Positions 1-6,806 of a DNA stretch of 7,304 nt are shown here, in pieces. The notes below the pieces were generated by a model. It did no database searches. It had not been told where the DNA came from and was given only the letters and a program-made list of their open reading frames with translations. A program made the position numbers and the translations under genes. The stretch is from Sulfurimonas sp. GTDB lineage: Bacteria; Campylobacterota; Campylobacteria; Campylobacterales; Sulfurimonadaceae. Within the stretch, counting starts at the first letter, position 1; each line of letters starts with the position of its first letter. The stretch lies in the NCBI GenBank assembly GCA_022712775.1, contig JAFLJZ010000004.1:1-7304 (forward strand). The letters run 5' to 3'.

Positions 1-993
1 ATAAGAGCGTCCACTAGCAACAAGAAAAGGCTTGAGGTTATTTCGCTTAGTGTAATCAAGCGTTGCTAGGTAACTCATAACAGCATAAGCTCTTTGTTGA
101 GATATGTTCAAGTTTAGAAGATATCCTCCATCACTATCAGTATGCCCTTCAATAACAATACGGTCAATTTGAGAGCGGATACTTCTATTTGATAAAAGTG
201 CATCCATATATTCGATATAGAGCTTTTTGAGAGCACGTTTTGATGATTCTTTAAGGATTCTTTCATTTTTTGCAAATAAAATACTTGATGAAAGTCGTAA
301 TGAACCACTGCTTGGATCTATTTGTACTTTATTTCCAAGTGCAGCTTTAAGTTCTCCAATAACTTTGATTCTGATACCAGTAAGACTTTTAATACTTGCT
401 TTTTGGGCTTTAAGCTTAGCTATTAATCTATCGTAATTTGTTTCTTTTTCTTCTAAGATTCTAAGTAAATCAATAAGCTTTTCATCTTTTAATTTTAAAG
501 TATCTTTTTTATCGGTTAATGTATTTGAAAGTATTAAAACCTTACTTTGGAAGTCTTGTATCTTTTTATTTTGGTCTTTATCTTTAGCCTTACTTTCGTC
601 AAGTAAGTTTTGAAGAATGATAATTTTTCCATTAAAGTCATCTATCTTAGTATTGTGTGCAAGTAAAATATTGTTAAGGTTAACAATCTCTTCGGTTCGG
701 AGCTTAAGTGCATTTTTCGTAATAAGAAGTGCATTTTCAGAATCTAGTAAATCTTTCATTCTATCTGCTAAAAGTTTTTTGAGTTTTTGAATCTCTGTGT
801 CTCTAAGAAAAAGAGTATTTATTTTATTACTCAACGTGCTTTCTTTAGAATTTAGATCATTCTTTAAAACAATAGCCTTTACTACAATAGCGCCAATTAA
901 AAGGATAAATACAAAGAGAAGACCTGCCATAAGGTCAGCATATGATATCCAAAAATTTGTTTCGCTATCCCTAGAAGATTCTCTTTTAAACAT
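1..993 (-). CDS. MotB/ZorB-like OmpA-domain protein with long periplasmic coiled coil (3' end outside window)
   Basis: My reverse-strand reading gives 331 codons from ATG at 993-991, still open at position 1, so the C-terminus is missing. Residues 14-42 form one membrane helix starting FWISYADLMAG. Asp20 sits where MotB has its ion-carrying Asp (YADFM motif). Residues about 45-205 are Lys/Leu/Asp-rich with heptad-like spacing and no proline, suggesting a long periplasmic coiled coil. From about residue 220 there is an OmpA_C/MotB peptidoglycan-binding domain with GHTDSDG (283-289; Asp286) and NISQQRA (Arg301), the residues that hold diaminopimelate in this family. The ATG directly follows the TAA of the MotA-like gene, which implies translational coupling and a joint complex. 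Family knowledge suggests ion flow through the partner channel drives rotation or conformational work against the cell wall. The actual task is unknown. It is larger than typical ZorB because of the coiled coil. Confidence 0.88.
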   Translation of the reverse strand, partial: MFKRESSRDSETNFWISYADLMAGLLFVFILLIGAIVVKAIVLKNDLNSKESTLSNKINTLFLRDTEIQKLKKLLADRMKDLLDSENALLITKNALKLRTEEIVNLNNILLAHNTKIDDFNGKIIILQNLLDESKAKDKDQNKKIQDFQSKVLILSNTLTDKKDTLKLKDEKLIDLLRILEEKETNYDRLIAKLKAQKASIKSLTGIRIKVIGELKAALGNKVQIDPSSGSLRLSSSILFAKNERILKESSKRALKKLYIEYMDALLSNRSIRSQIDRIVIEGHTDSDGGYLLNLNISQQRAYAVMSYLATLDYTKRNNLKPFLVASGRSY

Positions 994-2118
994 TTATTTT
1001 TTTCTTCCACTAAGTGTATTATGATATGCTTGAATACTATTTTGAACCTCTTCACTTTGAAGACTAACATGCGTTGCAAAATCAGCAAGCTTAACTACGA
1101 TATCCCCGACTTCTGTATCGATTTTTTCAAAAGTTTTGTTTAGTGAAATTGTTAACTGCGCACTAAAGATTTTAGAGTTCTTCTCAAACTCTTTAGTTGC
1201 AAGTGTAAAGTTTTGAAGATGTTTATCAATACTGTTTTGTGCTTCAAGAGCATTTTGATTGTTATCCATTTGGTTAAGTGTTTTTGTTAACTCGGTAGAT
1301 GCACTTTTGAGATGCGTTGCAATATTTGTAAAGTTCATATTGCTTTCATTCATAATTTCTCTAAGGTTTCTTAGGTGCTGTTCATTAATTGTTTGAACAA
1401 AATCTAGGTTAAAAGTTTCTTTTAATGCGGTAATAAATTTGTTGTCTTTAATTTCCATCTGAGAATATTTATGGATTTTTAATTCGTTTGGAGACCATGT
1501 ACTGTTTCTAAATGAAGCTTTGATATTACTAAAATACTTATCTACCTTACTTAAACCACTTTTTTCAAAGTATGTCCAAATTAATGATAAAAGAATACCG
1601 TAGATTGAAGCATAAAATGCAGAACCAACACCACTTAGAAGCACAGTAATTTCACTGTCTAGCGCAGCTGTATCTTGTACCGTAAAGTTTGGCATAGAGA
1701 TAGCAATAGCCAAAAATGTACCTAAAATACCAAGCATTGGAAATACTGAGGCAGCAACAGCAACAAAGTTGTCATTTCTCGTTTTTGAATAATACTCTTG
1801 TAAAAAAGCATCAATATCTAAGATAGATTTCTTTTCATCATTTAACACAAGAGAGTTTCTTTCAAGTTGATTTCTTAATTCATCTTCCATTGTTAAATAC
1901 GAAGCACGCATTTTACAAATACTGTAGTTTGCATTATTTTTTGCAAAAAGAAGAAATACAAAATAGATGAAGCCAATTACAAATACAGATGAAAGAGGAA
2001 CTTTGATAGGTAGAAGATTCAGGTAACCCATGATAATTGCAACAAAGAATAATGTTGGTATTGCTGAGATTACGATGATGTTCGCTGAACATTTTGCTGT
2101 TATAGGTGTGTTAGACAT
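994..2118 (-). CDS. MotA/TolQ/ExbB-family ion-channel subunit with long cytoplasmic tail
   Basis: This 374-residue inner-membrane protein has four predicted helices: about 13-32, 42-59, 117-142 and 158-184. The third helix carries FPMLGILGTFLAI and the fourth LLSGVGSAFYASIYGI. These are the pore helices of the MotA/TolQ/ExbB family, with small and hydroxyl residues (Thr134, Ser162, Ser166) lining the ion path. Residues 190-374 form a charged, Asn/Gln-rich, mostly helical tail that should lie in the cytoplasm. MotA, TolQ and ExbB lack a tail of this kind, while Zorya ZorA has a much longer one. AGGAA lies 8 bases before the ATG at 2118. The gene starts 39 bp after the YwqK-like gene and ends flush with the start of the OmpA-domain gene, so all three should be one transcript. 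The expected complex is a pentamer of this protein around a dimer of its partner. The ion used and the output are not visible. Confidence 0.88.
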   Translation of the reverse strand: MSNTPITAKCSANIIVISAIPTLFFVAIIMGYLNLLPIKVPLSSVFVIGFIYFVFLLFAKNNANYSICKMRASYLTMEDELRNQLERNSLVLNDEKKSILDIDAFLQEYYSKTRNDNFVAVAASVFPMLGILGTFLAIAISMPNFTVQDTAALDSEITVLLSGVGSAFYASIYGILLSLIWTYFEKSGLSKVDKYFSNIKASFRNSTWSPNELKIHKYSQMEIKDNKFITALKETFNLDFVQTINEQHLRNLREIMNESNMNFTNIATHLKSASTELTKTLNQMDNNQNALEAQNSIDKHLQNFTLATKEFEKNSKIFSAQLTISLNKTFEKIDTEVGDIVVKLADFATHVSLQSEEVQNSIQAYHNTLSGRKK

Positions 2119-2157
2119 ACTTGACTTTCCTGTATACTAGATTTTTAAATTTATCTA

Positions 2158-2775
2158 TTAATTGTTAACAATTAATACGCCGTTTTGATCCCATGAAGTT
2201 ATTCTTCCAAAAAGTTTACCGTTTGAATATGTAGCTTCATATGCCTTTAAGCCATTTCTGTGCCATTGTTGGAAAAGACCATTTTTTTTGCCATTTTTAT
2301 AGTAAACTGATGTAGCTAAAACATTGTTGTCATGCCATGTTCTTGCTTCACCGTTTTGGTTATCCATTTTATAATAAGAATGGCTTTTTATTACTCCACT
2401 TTCGTACCATGTTCTAACTTCACCATTTTGAAGACCACGCTCAAAGTATGCAACGATAGCATTTTTTCCATTAGCAAATTTTGCAATATATTCGCCATCT
2501 TGAATACCTTTTCTGAAGTAAGCGATAATTTGAATGCTACCATCTTCTCTCCACTCTGTTAGACGACCATCAATAAGACCTTGGTAATAAGGGACTATTT
2601 TTCGTGTTACTCTGTTAGCAAAGAAATAATAAGCATTACCTGTGAATACTACTGAATGACCTATTTCATAAGACATACCATTTTTTATTACAAGCTTATT
2701 CGCTTCAATATCTTTGGCATGTAATAATGAACTAAGATTAAGTGTTAAAAAGATAAGAAGTAATGCTTTTTTCAT
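2158..2775 (-). CDS. Exported YwqK/MORN-type repeat protein
   Basis: This protein has 205 residues. Residues 1-20 look like a Sec signal peptide (MKKALLLIFL start, Leu-rich core, LLHA before KD), so the mature protein is probably periplasmic; no lipobox Cys is seen. Residues 62-205 are six back-to-back 24-residue units of the pattern Y-[YF]-x-x-G-x-x-x-G-x-x-x-x-[WF]-x-x-x-G, characteristic of the YwqK/MORN_2 repeat family (COG2849). Databases often label such proteins as toxin-antitoxin antitoxins, but nothing here supports that: there is no toxin gene and the protein is exported. The repeats usually form an extended beta-hairpin sheet that binds proteins or surfaces. It is the first gene of the operon with the MotA-like and MotB-like genes, which suggests it works with that envelope complex. 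The start is supported by GAGGGA 6 bases upstream. Its exact function is unknown. Confidence 0.85.
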   Translation of the reverse strand: MKKALLLIFLTLNLSSLLHAKDIEANKLVIKNGMSYEIGHSVVFTGNAYYFFANRVTRKIVPYYQGLIDGRLTEWREDGSIQIIAYFRKGIQDGEYIAKFANGKNAIVAYFERGLQNGEVRTWYESGVIKSHSYYKMDNQNGEARTWHDNNVLATSVYYKNGKKNGLFQQWHRNGLKAYEATYSNGKLFGRITSWDQNGVLIVNN

Positions 2776-2800
2776 TCAAATTCCCTCGGGTTTTTATACA
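2776..2800 (-). promoter_or_regulatory. Ribosome binding site and possible -10 of the three-gene minus-strand operon
   Basis: On the minus strand, GAGGGA (2787-2782) lies 6 bases before the ATG at 2775 and is a good Shine-Dalgarno match. Just upstream is TATAAAAA (2798-2791), which resembles a -10 box but would leave a very short leader. Another -10 within the AT-rich sequence to about 2830 is equally possible. No firm transcription start can be assigned. Confidence 0.4.
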
Positions 2801-2842
2801 TAATAATTAACATAAGTATATACAATAATTTCTAATACAAGC

Positions 2843-2858
2843 TTAATACGTGTATTAA
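2843..2858. promoter_or_regulatory. Palindrome in the divergent intergenic region, candidate operator
   Basis: TTAATAC and GTATTAA are perfect 7-base inverted arms around a GT centre, in the middle of the 229-bp region between the divergent operons. A further pair, ACAAGC (2837-2842) and GCTTGT (2878-2883), brackets it. The size resembles a dimeric repressor site, as expected beside an efflux pump, but in DNA this AT-rich such an arm pair can arise by chance. No regulator gene is in the window. Confidence 0.3.
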
Positions 2859-2933
2859 TTTTAATTATTTGTAATATGCTTGTGTAATAAAGTAAAGTTT
2901 CATAAAAGTTATAAGAAATAGATGAAGATACTT

Positions 2934-3004
2934 ACCTATATTTTAGGTTAATTATATAGAATTAGAATTAATAATTATCAATAAAATAAATATGTAGGAA
3001 TGAA
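2934..3004 (+). promoter_or_regulatory. Probable promoter and ribosome binding site of the RND pump genes
   Basis: TAGGAA (2995-3000) lies 4-5 bases before the ATG at 3005 and fixes that start. TATAGAAT (2955-2962) resembles the Campylobacterota sigma-70 -10 box, about 45 bases before the start codon. A short inverted repeat, ACCTA (2934-2938) and TAGGT (2944-2948), sits where the -35 region would fall and could be an operator, though 5-base arms are weak evidence. The sequence between is almost pure A/T. Confidence 0.4.
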
Positions 3005-4609
3005 ATGACTGATTATAAAATAGGTAATGTCGCAGGTCATTTAGCAAAAGGTTTTTTAAATAATCCTTTAACAGCTATCTTAGCGTTTGGTATTCTCTTT
3101 CTTGGTTATATCGCTTTAACTTTTATGCCAAGAGAAGAGGACCCTCAAATCGCAGTAAGTGGGGGCTCTATTATTGTGATGCTTCCTGGTGCGTATCCAG
3201 AGGAGATAAACAGTGCAATTCTTAAACCACTAGAGAGAAAACTCTCTGAAATTAAAGGTGTTGAGCATATTTATTCAACAGCTATGCATAATGTTGGAAT
3301 GCTTAATGTACAATACTATATAGGTCAGGATAGAGAATCCTCAAACTTAAAACTATACGATAAAGTTATGCAAAATATGGATACGCTGCCTGCGGGTGCA
3401 ATGAATCCTTTGGTTAAACCATTTGATATAGATATTGATGTTCCTATTGTTACTGTTGCTTTTTATAAAAAAGAGGAAAAAGGCATACCGCATGTTGTTT
3501 TATACAAAAAAATTAAAGATATACAACAAGAAGTAAATGCTATAAAAAATATTTCCAAAACAACACTTAAAGGTGCAAAGAAACCTCAGTTTAATGTACT
3601 TATGGATTTAGACAAATTATCTGCATATAATATTTCTATAGGTCAGGTTGTAACAGCTATTCAAGCAATTGCAAAAAATTCTCCAGAAGTTAGTTTACCT
3701 ACGCTAGATAATAGACTTGTTGTATTTGGAGTGAAAAATGCGATTAATAATGTTCAAGACTTACGATCTTTAATCATCGCAAAATATATGGGTTCTCTTA
3801 TTTATTTAAAAGATATTGCCGAGATAAATTATTATTATGATATTCAAAACCATCAACAAGCACTTATTTCTTATCAAAAAAATGTGCAATTAGAAAATGA
3901 TGAAAGCATGGATGAGTTATTAGAATTTACGCACAACCAAGATCAGGTTACCTTGAGTGTTTCTAAACTCAAGGGTACAAATGCTGTTACGCTAGCTGGT
4001 GATATTCTTGAATCCTTAGAAAAAAATGAAGCGATGCTTGATAAATATGGACTTGGGTATATCATTACAAGAAACTATGGTGAAAGAGCAAATGAAGCCG
4101 TTGATGAACTTGTACACCACCTTGTTATTACGATTGGAATTATTGCGCTTATCTTAGTTCCATTCTTAGGATGGAGAGAATCATTAGTTGTAACGATTGC
4201 AGTTCCTATGATTTTAGCACTTACGCTATTTATTGCATACATGACAGACCAAACAATGAATAGAATTACTCTTTTTGCACTTTTACTGAGTTTGGGACTT
4301 ATTGTTGATGATGCTATTATCGTTATTGAAAATATCCATAGAAGAATGCACTTAAAAGAAACACAAGATCAAGATTTTGATCGTGTAATTATTGAGGCAA
4401 CAGATGAAATAGGACCATCAACAAATATTGCTACTATTGCGATTATGCTTACGATGATTCCTATGGCATTTGTTGGTGGTATGATGGGGCAGTTTATGTT
4501 GCCAATACCACTTAATGTACCGGTTGCATTGGCTGTGTCACTCTTTGTTGCGTATGTATTTACACCATACTTAGCGAAAAAACTTATTAAACGTGCGGGG
4601 ACTCATTAA
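3005..4609 (+). CDS. RND efflux permease, N-terminal half (TM1-TM6)
   Basis: This protein has 534 residues where a whole RND permease has about 1,030-1,100, and it corresponds exactly to the first half. TM1 is at about 22-41, followed by MPREEDPQI (41-49), the hallmark of an AcrB-like subfamily (COG0841). The periplasmic porter region spans about 45-365. TM2-TM6 lie at about 369-387, 391-412, 420-442, 470-492 and 500-522. TM4 holds GLIVDDAIIVIENI; Asp435 and Asp436 match the proton-relay pair Asp407/Asp408 of AcrB, so this half looks functional. It ends 12 residues after TM6, in the cytoplasmic loop, and its TAA overlaps the ATG of the second half. Such pumps work as trimers, exporting drugs, solvents or other toxic compounds using the proton gradient. 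The substrate cannot be read from sequence. No adaptor (HlyD/AcrA-type) or TolC-like gene adjoins it. Confidence 0.9.
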   Translation: MTDYKIGNVAGHLAKGFLNNPLTAILAFGILFLGYIALTFMPREEDPQIAVSGGSIIVMLPGAYPEEINSAILKPLERKLSEIKGVEHIYSTAMHNVGMLNVQYYIGQDRESSNLKLYDKVMQNMDTLPAGAMNPLVKPFDIDIDVPIVTVAFYKKEEKGIPHVVLYKKIKDIQQEVNAIKNISKTTLKGAKKPQFNVLMDLDKLSAYNISIGQVVTAIQAIAKNSPEVSLPTLDNRLVVFGVKNAINNVQDLRSLIIAKYMGSLIYLKDIAEINYYYDIQNHQQALISYQKNVQLENDESMDELLEFTHNQDQVTLSVSKLKGTNAVTLAGDILESLEKNEAMLDKYGLGYIITRNYGERANEAVDELVHHLVITIGIIALILVPFLGWRESLVVTIAVPMILALTLFIAYMTDQTMNRITLFALLLSLGLIVDDAIIVIENIHRRMHLKETQDQDFDRVIIEATDEIGPSTNIATIAIMLTMIPMAFVGGMMGQFMLPIPLNVPVALAVSLFVAYVFTPYLAKKLIKRAGTH

Positions 4610-4611
4610 TG
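4597..4611 (+). other. TAATG stop-start overlap and GGGG run joining the two pump halves
   Basis: The stop of the first half (TAA, 4607-4609) shares its last A with the ATG of the second half (4609-4611), a classic termination-reinitiation arrangement. The only purine-rich Shine-Dalgarno-like sequence nearby is GGGGA at 4597-4601. The downstream frame is open from 4591 and is closed at 4588-4590 by TAA. A one-base backward slip on the GGGG at 4597-4600 would therefore join the two frames as ...KRAG-DSL-MEDF.... The site could be a real gene boundary, a programmed slip, or a recent or sequencing-derived one-base loss in the G run. Confidence 0.6.
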
Positions 4612-6399
4612 GAAGATTTTGTATATAAAATTGTAACTTCAAAAGCTAAACATAGGCTCATAGGCTTTGTTGTTCTAGGATTTTTAATCTTTTCATTGGC
4701 GATGATTCCTTTAGAGATTGTTTTAGCAAAAATGTTACCAAGTAAAAGTGCAAATACTTTTAGTGTATATGTAGACACAGCTACAAACTCTACAATAGCA
4801 CAAACAAAAGAAGTGGTTGAATGTGTTGCAAGCGTATTTAAAAAAGAAAAAGCTGTTTTGCATATGGAAATGTTTTTAGGACAAGGTGTTCCATTAGATT
4901 ATGCTGGTTTAGTAAAAGGTAGTGCTTTTAAGACTATGAAAAATCAAGCAGAAATATCTGTAAATTTAACAAATAAACAAGATAGAGCAGAACCTTCATA
5001 CAAGATGGTACATAGATTAAGACCTATAATTCAAGATAAGTGTGAGAATATTTATAAAGGAACAACAATTAAGTTTATTGAAATGCCATCTGGTCCTCCA
5101 ACATTTGCTACAATAGTTGTAAATCTTTATGGTAAAGATACGGCACTCTTACGAGAAACATCAAAGGTAATTGAGCAGGCTATGCATGATACAGATGGGC
5201 TTGTAGATATTGAGGTTATCGCTGATGATGTATATGAAAGATTTGAACTTATACCTAATGTTGAAAAGATTATAAACAGTAATCTTTCTATAGATCAAGT
5301 AAGTGATATCCTTTATATGGCTTTTAAGGGAAATGAAGTTGCAAGTAAGAATTCAGCAGACCAACATGATCAGATTCCAATTTTTGTTAGTCTTGATAAA
5401 GAAACTAGAACATTAGCAACTGCAAGTGAGAGAGACTTATCTTTAAAGCTTTCGCGATTAAAACTTTTAAACAAGATGGGTATTATGGTTCCAATGAAAG
5501 AGGTTGTAGATATTATCTCCACACAATCTTCACCTACTATTTTTAAGAAAAATATGAGAAATATGGTTACTATAGCGGCAGAATGTGATATGGTCTCTCA
5601 GGTATATCCATTACTTGATACGCGTGAATTAATGGTAAAAAGATTGTCAAAAGACTTCGAAATTACAAGACTAAGAGGTATGAGTACATACATGCTTGAC
5701 ATAGGACTCGTACATAAGAAAACAGGTGAAGAAGTTCTTTTACGATGGGATGGTGAGATGAAGGTTTCGCTTGATACATTTAGAGACTTAGGGGGAGCAT
5801 TTATATCTGCACTTGTTTTAATGTTCTTACTTATGGTTGTGTATTATAAGTCTTTTGTTTTAAGTGGAATCGTACTTATGGGAAGTTTCCTTTCGATTAT
5901 TGGTGTTATATTAGGTCATATTCTTACTGACTTTATTGCATTATATTTTACTGGCGTAAACTTTTTCTTAACTGCTACCTCACTTATTGGTTTTATTTCT
6001 CTTATGGGAATTAGTGCAAGAAGTTCTTTACTTCTCATTGACTTTACAAAATCATTAGTTGCAAGTGGTATAGAAAAAAATAGAGCAATTGCAATCTCTA
6101 CAGCAACGCGTGCGAAACCGATAATGTTAACTGCTGTTGCAATTATACTTGGTTCACTTCTTCTTGCAACTGACCCAATTTTTGGTGGTCTTGGTGTAGC
6201 GCTAATTTTTGGTAGTATCGCATCAACACTTGTTTCAATTTTTTATATCCCTGTATTAATGGCTAAGACTAGTCATATCTGCCCAGATTCTGCAGTAGCA
6301 TGCGAAATAGGAGAAGGTATCAATAAAGAGAACATGGATGTCTCTGATATAGCTCCTGAAGTTCATAAAGGCAATCCAATAGATACTATCAAAGATTAA
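4609..6399 (+). CDS. RND efflux permease, C-terminal half (TM7-TM12)
   Basis: This protein has 596 residues and starts 11-15 residues before TM7 (about 16-40). The second porter region spans about 45-390 and includes EMPSGPPTFATIVVNLYG (158-175), matching the E-x-P-x-GPP motif of the PREEDPQI subfamily. TM8-TM12 occupy about 395-555. TM10 carries GISARSSLLLIDF; Arg471 stands where AcrB has Lys940, a basic residue that pairs with the TM4 aspartates, and Arg is common there in this subfamily. TDPIFGGLG (521-529) is the typical TM11-TM12 loop. The last 40 residues are a hydrophilic tail. It must associate with the product of the preceding gene: together they supply all twelve helices and both porter halves. 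The break falls in a cytoplasmic loop, so both fragments insert with normal topology. Starts further upstream are blocked by TAA at 4588-4590. Confidence 0.9.
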   Translation: MEDFVYKIVTSKAKHRLIGFVVLGFLIFSLAMIPLEIVLAKMLPSKSANTFSVYVDTATNSTIAQTKEVVECVASVFKKEKAVLHMEMFLGQGVPLDYAGLVKGSAFKTMKNQAEISVNLTNKQDRAEPSYKMVHRLRPIIQDKCENIYKGTTIKFIEMPSGPPTFATIVVNLYGKDTALLRETSKVIEQAMHDTDGLVDIEVIADDVYERFELIPNVEKIINSNLSIDQVSDILYMAFKGNEVASKNSADQHDQIPIFVSLDKETRTLATASERDLSLKLSRLKLLNKMGIMVPMKEVVDIISTQSSPTIFKKNMRNMVTIAAECDMVSQVYPLLDTRELMVKRLSKDFEITRLRGMSTYMLDIGLVHKKTGEEVLLRWDGEMKVSLDTFRDLGGAFISALVLMFLLMVVYYKSFVLSGIVLMGSFLSIIGVILGHILTDFIALYFTGVNFFLTATSLIGFISLMGISARSSLLLIDFTKSLVASGIEKNRAIAISTATRAKPIMLTAVAIILGSLLLATDPIFGGLGVALIFGSIASTLVSIFYIPVLMAKTSHICPDSAVACEIGEGINKENMDVSDIAPEVHKGNPIDTIKD

Positions 6400-6469
6400 A
6401 ATTCTTTGGTAGTGAGTAACGACACTCTCTCAACATACTTCAGCTACTTCTTTTAAAAATATTTTAACG
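6400..6469. other. Non-coding leader to the inverted-repeat element
   Basis: This covers the first part of the 464-bp gene-free stretch 6400-6863. It holds no convincing ORF, and no stem followed by a T run that would end pump transcription. GTAACG at 6416-6421 recurs at 6578-6583 and, inverted, at 6644-6649 inside the element. Otherwise I see nothing assignable here. Confidence 0.5.
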
Positions 6470-6513
6470 TTCTCTCATACTTTTTACTCCGCAAAAAAGT
6501 ACGCAAATAGCTC

Positions 6514-6561
6514 TACATACAGCTTCGCTCCGATAGCTATCGGAGACTGCAGGGGTATGTA
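6514..6561. repeat. Interior hairpin 1, containing an 18-bp perfect palindrome
   Basis: Outer stem TACATAC (6514-6520) pairs with GTATGTA (6555-6561). The core is CTCCGATAG (6528-6536) directly followed by its complement CTATCGGAG (6537-6545). AGCTCT (6509-6514) can also pair with AGAGCT (6568-6573) in competition with the 45-bp outer stem, which gives an alternative fold. Confidence 0.65.
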
Positions 6562-6575
6562 AAAGAGAGAGCTTA

Positions 6576-6651
6576 AGGTAACGCATTTATACATTGATTT
6601 CATTAGATGAAATATTTCGCAAGGCGAAATGTGAAAAACAATACGTTACCT
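6576..6651. repeat. Interior stem 2, with two tandem 7-bp hairpins
   Basis: AGGTAACG (6576-6583) pairs perfectly with CGTTACCT (6644-6651). Inside are two adjacent hairpins with 3-base loops: ATTTCAT/ATGAAAT (6597-6613) and ATTTCGC/GCGAAAT (6614-6630). Their arms are near copies of each other, so pairing across the two hairpins is also possible. Confidence 0.6.
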
Positions 6652-6664
6652 CTTTACTTTCCCT

Positions 6665-6710
6665 TCCTAACCATTGCAGGTGTAGCAGTGCTACATCGAA
6701 ACCGTTAGGA
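6665..6710. repeat. Interior stem 3
   Basis: TCCTAAC (6665-6671) pairs with GTTAGGA (6704-6710). Within it TGTAGC (6681-6686) pairs with GCTACA (6690-6695) around a 3-base loop. The outer stem abuts the right 45-bp arm, so the two could stack in a folded transcript. Confidence 0.6.
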
Positions 6711-6806
6711 GAGCTTTTTGCGTACTTTTTTGCGGAGTAAAAAGTATGAGAGAAACAAAGAAAAGGTTTTCGATTGTATGAATTAGATTTGATAGAAGAG
6801 AAAGAA

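Larger units (their letters stand above)
6470..6754. repeat. Large inverted-repeat element with 45-bp arms and nested hairpins (MITE-like or structured RNA)
   Basis: Arm 6470-6514 and arm 6710-6754 are reverse complements at 44 of 45 positions; the one mismatch is at 6508/6716. The 195-bp interior has three further stem domains: 6514-6561, 6576-6651 and 6665-6710. The whole could fold as a multi-branched RNA or extrude as a cruciform. Arms this long and this well matched cannot be chance. A compact size, inverted ends and no transposase suggest a non-autonomous dispersed repeat, but I see no clear target-site duplication. An alternative is a structured non-coding RNA. It lies between convergent genes: the pump from the left and the hendecad-repeat gene from the right. 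Confidence 0.75.

Noticed and set aside
797..1088. Short ORFs on both strands over the start of the OmpA-domain gene
   Set aside because: They overlap the membrane helix and coiled-coil coding region in other frames and have no motifs. The OmpA-domain frame, with its YADLM and GHTDSDG motifs, is clearly the real one.
994..2118. Identification of the channel gene as flagellar motA, tolQ or exbB
   Set aside because: The 185-residue tail, the OmpA-domain partner with a long coiled coil, and the absence of tolR/tolA/tonB or flagellar neighbours do not fit any of these. Only the family level is supported.
1..2118. A firm call of a Zorya defence system
   Set aside because: Only the general ZorA/ZorB-like architecture is seen. 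No ZorC, ZorD or ZorE is in the window, the tail and OmpA subunit differ in size from typical members, and a YwqK gene leads the operon.
6514..6561. Hairpin after the pump as an intrinsic terminator
   Set aside because: The stem is not followed by a T run on the plus strand and lies about 115 bp past the stop codon. It belongs to the nested structure of the inverted-repeat element.
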